This document shows, piece after piece, positions 61,135 to 64,000 of a stretch of DNA of 64,000 nucleotides (position 1 is its first letter; each line of letters begins with the position of its first letter). Both the position numbers and the translations under genes were made by a program. The notes under the pieces are model-generated. The model did no database searches and had not been told where the DNA came from. It worked only from the letters and a program-made list of their open reading frames with translations. Source of the stretch: Holophagales bacterium (GTDB lineage: Bacteria > Acidobacteriota > Thermoanaerobaculia > Multivoradales > Multivoraceae); contig VXSP01000029.1 of NCBI GenBank assembly GCA_009837885.1, forward strand, positions 8,150 through 72,149, in the 5' to 3' direction.

Positions 61135-61563
61135 ATGGTGCGCGGGATCCTGCTCATGGCCACGCTGGCCGGACTTGCCGCCGGAGTTCGGGCCCAGGAG
61201 CCGGCCGGGGCGTGCACAGGCGATGGCACGACCCTCTGCCTGAACGAGGACCGCTTTCGGGTGGCCGTGCGGTGGGAGAACGCGGCAGGCGCGTCCGGTG
61301 ACGGTCAGGCGATGCAGCTCACCGGAGACACCGGCTACTTCTGGTTCTTCAGCGAGAACAACGTCGAGGTCGTGATCAAGGTGCTGAATGGCTGCGGCAT
61401 CGGCGACGGGGCATACTGGGTCTTCATCGGGGGCCTGACCGACGTGCGGGTCGAGGTCGAGGTCGAGGACGTCAAGGCGGCGGAGACGAAGACCTACGTC
61501 AACGAGCTGGGCACGCTATTCGTGCCGGTGTCCGACACGGCGGCCTTCCCGACCTGCGATTGA
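61135..61563 (+). CDS. small secreted protein consisting of the shared C-terminal domain
   Basis: A 142-aa protein: short signal (to VRAQE, about residue 23), then a domain alone (about 27-142). It has TTLCLNEDRFRVAVRW, YFWFFSENNVEVVIKVLNGC, YWVFIGGLTDVRVEVEV and the closing SDTAAF, aligned end to end with the C-terminal ~105 residues of the SwmB protein, metalloprotease and phosphatase. Cys residues at both ends and in the NGC/DGC turn recur. The function is not known. It is the third gene of the S41-membrane protein set. Confidence 0.8.
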   Translation: MVRGILLMATLAGLAAGVRAQEPAGACTGDGTTLCLNEDRFRVAVRWENAAGASGDGQAMQLTGDTGYFWFFSENNVEVVIKVLNGCGIGDGAYWVFIGGLTDVRVEVEVEDVKAAETKTYVNELGTLFVPVSDTAAFPTCD

Positions 61564-61626
61564 TGCGGCGGGCTACCGCCCCGAAACCCGTCACAGGCGT
61601 CGTGTTTCGGCCCATCCCGTCCTCGC

Positions 61627-61681
61627 CCAGGAGCTTTCGCCGCAGACTCGTTGCCCTGCGTTCTACGGCGCAAGCTCCTGG
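61627..61681. repeat. 55-bp palindromic element, copy 2 (inverted relative to copy 1)
   Basis: Arms of 20 nt (61627-61646 and 61662-61681) match at 18 positions; the loop is the complement-related counterpart of that in 24211-24263 (ACGCAGGGCAACGAG on the minus strand). The right arm encodes the last residues of manA. Confidence 0.8.
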
Positions 61682-62868
61682 CCCTTGGGACGGTTGGGCA
61701 TCGTCACGGCGACCGTGCCGGCGCCGGCCGCGGTAGCGCCTCCGGCGGAGGCGGTCAGCAGCGTCGCTTGCCCCGGGCGCAGGCTCTCGGCGCCGGCGGA
61801 GTTGCGGATCTCGACGTCGCCTTCCAGAGCGAGGACGATGCGCACGATGCCGTCCCCGGGCAGTGGAGCCTCGGCGCTGCCGGCGACTTCCAGAACGTCC
61901 AGCCTGAAGTCGTCAACCGGCGGCGTGAAGCCGGTCCGCCGGCCCCAGGACAGTTCCTCCACTTCGGGCTCCAGGTTGACGTCTTCGGCGGCCTCGTAGA
62001 CGAGGATGTCGAGGAGTTCGCGGGGGTCCACCCGTTTGGACGTGAGCCCGAGGCGCAGGACGTTGTCGGAGTTCGCCATGACCTCTACCCCCGAGCCCTC
62101 GAGGTAGCTGTGAGGCACGCCCGGTCCCGTGAAGAGCGCCTGCCCCGGCTCGAGTTGGATCAGCCGCAGGATGAGGGGCGCGATGACCAGCGGATCTTCG
62201 GGATGGAAGGCGGCGATCCGCTCGATCCAGCGTAGAGCGTCCCGCCTTTCCGGGTTGGCCTCCTCGGCGGCGAGCCTGGCGGCGCGAATGACCCTGGCGG
62301 CAAGCTCCGTCCCCGCGCGCTCCCTCAACGTGGCAAGCAGCGGCCGGTAGGCGGTTGCCCCCTCCGACGCGAGGCGCCGCACGTGCGGTTCGAGTTCATC
62401 CAGACCAAGTGCGCGGAGCAGGCCGGCGGCCTCCGCGGGCGGCCGGAAGCCGGAGAGGGCGGAGAACGGCGTGAGCGCGTAGAGCAGCTCCGGCTTGTGG
62501 TTCGGATCCCGGTAGTCGCCAGGCGCGCCGGCCGCGAAGCCGCGAGCGGCCTGCTCGCGGCTCGGATGGGCCTGGATCGACAGCGGCCTGCCGGCCGAGA
62601 GGACCTTGGTCAGGAAGGGAAGGACGGAGTCGCTGCCCAGGACCTCGACCGGCCGCTCGGCGATCAGGCGGTCAAGTGGAATCGAGCCGGCGTCGCCTGA
62701 TTCGAGGACCACGCCGGCCGATGCGTCCGGATGGGCTCCGAACCAGAGTTCGGCTTGCGGATTGCCGGTGGGTTCGCGGCCGCAGAGACTGGGGATGAAG
62801 TCGGACGTGCCCCAGTCGTAGTTCCGGACGCGCGGCAGAAGCCGGAGGGGACGGTCAAGCGGCGTCAT
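61663..62868 (-). CDS. manA: mannose-6-phosphate isomerase, class I
   Basis: A 401-aa zinc enzyme converting mannose-6-phosphate and fructose-6-phosphate. RVRNYDWGTSDFIPSLCG opens; AELWFGAHPDASA, the zinc motif SIQAHPSREQA, NHKPELLYALTPFSALSGFR and FTGPGVPHSYLEGSGVEVMANSDNVLRLG follow in family order, with Gln, His and Glu zinc ligands visible. ATG at 62868 (stop overlap with the upstream MocA-type gene) is preferred to the frame's TTG-like earlier start. The last codons (QELAP) are part of a palindromic repeat. It is odd as a partner of MocA-XdhC genes. Confidence 0.93.
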   Translation of the reverse strand: MTPLDRPLRLLPRVRNYDWGTSDFIPSLCGREPTGNPQAELWFGAHPDASAGVVLESGDAGSIPLDRLIAERPVEVLGSDSVLPFLTKVLSAGRPLSIQAHPSREQAARGFAAGAPGDYRDPNHKPELLYALTPFSALSGFRPPAEAAGLLRALGLDELEPHVRRLASEGATAYRPLLATLRERAGTELAARVIRAARLAAEEANPERRDALRWIERIAAFHPEDPLVIAPLILRLIQLEPGQALFTGPGVPHSYLEGSGVEVMANSDNVLRLGLTSKRVDPRELLDILVYEAAEDVNLEPEVEELSWGRRTGFTPPVDDFRLDVLEVAGSAEAPLPGDGIVRIVLALEGDVEIRNSAGAESLRPGQATLLTASAGGATAAGAGTVAVTMPNRPKGQELAP

Positions 62869-63476
62869 GGCGTGCCGGACCTCTCGATCCACGTCCGGGC
62901 CTCTGTTTCCGTGTCGATGTCGACCAGCGGCAGCTCCGAGTCGAGTTCAACTTCCTCGACCCGCGCCGCCAGTTCGCGCAGCAGGGGTCGGGCGCCCTCG
63001 TCGCCTCGCAGACCTTCCAGGCGGTCGAACCAATCGCGCCCGAACGTGACCGGGGCGCTGCGCCGGCCCCGGAACGTCGGCACGACGATCGAGGCGGGTC
63101 CGTCGAACGCGCCCAGCAGCCGGTCGATGATCGCCGGGTCGAGACCGGGTTGGTCGACCGGCAGGAACATCGCGCCCTCGGCCCCATCCGCGATGGCACC
63201 CAGGCCGCGACGGACCGATCCGCTCTGGCCTTCGGCGTAGGACGGGTTGTGGACCGTTCGCAGGTCGAGGTCGGCGACCTCCGACCGCACTCTCCCGCTC
63301 GCATGGCCGGTGACGAGGACCACTTCCCCGAGGCCGGACGTGAGCGCGGCCCGGCAGGTTCGGCGGACCAGGCTCTCGCCGCCGATCCGGTAGAGCTGCT
63401 TCGGCGTGTCCGCGGCGGTCTCGAACCGGGTCGAGAGCCCGGCGGCGAGGACGACGCCGGAGACCGGGCCGGTCAT
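62865..63476 (-). CDS. MobA/MocA-like molybdenum-cofactor nucleotidyltransferase
   Basis: A 203-aa NTP transferase of the MobA/MocA fold. VVLAAGLSTRFE (about 8-19) is the nucleotide loop, DTPKQLYRIGGESLVRR the substrate loop with Lys, and FLPVDQPGLDPAII the metal-binding PxDxP-type strand (about 105-118). MocA attaches CMP to the molybdopterin cofactor; the XdhC neighbour favours MocA over MobA. It overlaps XdhC and ManA by 4 nt on each side, so the three are one coupled operon. Confidence 0.87.
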   Translation of the reverse strand: MTGPVSGVVLAAGLSTRFETAADTPKQLYRIGGESLVRRTCRAALTSGLGEVVLVTGHASGRVRSEVADLDLRTVHNPSYAEGQSGSVRRGLGAIADGAEGAMFLPVDQPGLDPAIIDRLLGAFDGPASIVVPTFRGRRSAPVTFGRDWFDRLEGLRGDEGARPLLRELAARVEEVELDSELPLVDIDTETEARTWIERSGTP

Positions 63477-64000
63477 CGCTTCCCGGCAGCCTGCCTGCCG
63501 TTTCGCACCGCGACCAGTTCGGCGGCGATCGCCATCGCGATTTCCTCGGGCTTGCGGCCACCGAGGTCGAGGCCGATCGGCGCATGGATCCCGTCGATCA
63601 GCTCATCCGCCAGGCCCGCTTCCCGAAGTGCCGCGACCCGCTTCGCGTGGGTGCGGGAGGAACCCAGGGCACCGACGTAGCGGACCCCGGCTTCCAGAAC
63701 GACCTGCAGCGCCGGGTTGTCGAGTTTCTCGTCGTGCGTGAGGAAGACGCAGTAGGTGTTGGCGTGGAGCGGCACCCGGGCCAGGTAGTCCGCCGGCCAC
63801 TCGACGACGAGTTCGTCGGCGTGGGGGAAGCGCTCGGCGGTGGCGAAGGCCGAGCGGGCGTCGACGACGACGGCGCGGAAGCCGAGACGGCGCGCGAAGT
63901 GCACCAGGTGGATCGCGACGTGGACGGCGCCGACGATGAACAACTGGGGCAGCGGCTCGTAGGTCTCGACGAAGACTTCGACGCCCTCGATCTCGCGGAG
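63473..64000 (-). CDS. XdhC family protein, partial at the window edge
   Basis: The C-terminal ~176 residues of an XdhC/CoxI-type accessory protein; the frame is open to position 64000, so the N-terminal part lies outside. LPQLFIVGAVHVAIHLVHFARRLGFRAVVVDAR is the Rossmann domain (the usual GAGH is GAVH), YCVFLTHDEKLD and VGALGSSRTHAKRVAALREAGL are family motifs, and GIHAPIGLDLGGRKPEEIAMAIAAE the ending. XdhC sulfurates and delivers molybdenum cofactor to xanthine-dehydrogenase-type enzymes. Its stop overlaps the MocA gene by 4 nt. The TTG at 63941-63943 is an internal codon, not the start. Confidence 0.85.
   Translation of the reverse strand, partial: LREIEGVEVFVETYEPLPQLFIVGAVHVAIHLVHFARRLGFRAVVVDARSAFATAERFPHADELVVEWPADYLARVPLHANTYCVFLTHDEKLDNPALQVVLEAGVRYVGALGSSRTHAKRVAALREAGLADELIDGIHAPIGLDLGGRKPEEIAMAIAAELVAVRNGRQAAGKR

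Overview
This is a GC-rich, densely packed bacterial chromosome segment with short intergenic gaps and many 1-14 nt gene overlaps. I see no rRNA, tRNA, CRISPR array, prophage or transposase. The gene content fits Acidobacteriota best (perhaps a marine or sponge-type Thermoanaerobaculia-like lineage): a PSD1/planctomycete-cytochrome protein, a GMC oxidoreductase with its subunit-3 partner, Tat-exported Gfo/Idh/MocA oxidoreductases, DUF6807, a carboxypeptidase-regulatory TonB receptor, fused isobutyryl-CoA mutase and a sulfatase. Planctomycetota or Myxococcota cannot be excluded from gene content alone.

Layout. 1-9.7 kb: PSD1 cytochrome protein, an unusual EEP-phosphatase/serine-hydrolase fusion, two tandem NTF2-like lipoproteins, a GST and an MFS transporter. 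9.7-13.6 kb: photolyase, PQQ-type beta-propeller, solitary adenine methyltransferase. 13.6-17.8 kb: an accessory island with two PIN-type toxin-antitoxin pairs, an orphan MNT nucleotidyltransferase and a membrane-anchored GIY-YIG-like protein, interrupted by a GST and a dienelactone hydrolase. 17.8-28.2 kb: carbohydrate and secreted-enzyme genes (cupin-GMC-subunit 3 operon, DUF6807, Gfo/Idh, lectin-like protein, sulfatase) plus a novel zinc-knuckle/PH-like protein. 28.2-28.8 kb: HicAB. 28.9-35.6 kb: a coupled run of OYE reductase, DUF993 aldolase-like protein, TonB receptor and YcaQ-like protein. 35.6-38.8 kb: sugar-ABC binding protein and permease separated by a TylF-like methyltransferase; the binding-protein gene is bracketed by 74-bp inverted repeats. 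38.9-48.2 kb: PHP phosphoesterase, SUMF1-fold protein, enoyl-CoA hydratase, a giant SwmB/PKD secreted protein, a second Gfo/Idh protein, an NTF2-like protein and a DUF2911 protein. 48.3-64 kb: IcmF, a matrixin-like protease, alkaline phosphatase, acyl-CoA ligase, 2-hydroxyacid dehydrogenase, SixA, S41 peptidase, membrane protein, a small secreted protein, then ManA-MocA-XdhC (the last cut by the window edge).

Two signals stand out. First, four secreted proteins (SwmB/PKD protein, metalloprotease, alkaline phosphatase and a 142-residue protein) share one ~105-residue C-terminal domain with a core like EVLVKVLDGC..NGHRWVF; the smallest is almost only this domain and lies directly behind an S41 (C-terminal-processing-type) peptidase and a polytopic membrane protein, which suggests an undescribed sorting, anchoring or binding module. 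Second, at least ten genes have a TAnnnT hexamer ending 7-9 nt before the start codon, the spacing expected for leaderless transcripts. Families of short palindromic repeats occupy several intergenic regions and in places intrude into coding ends.
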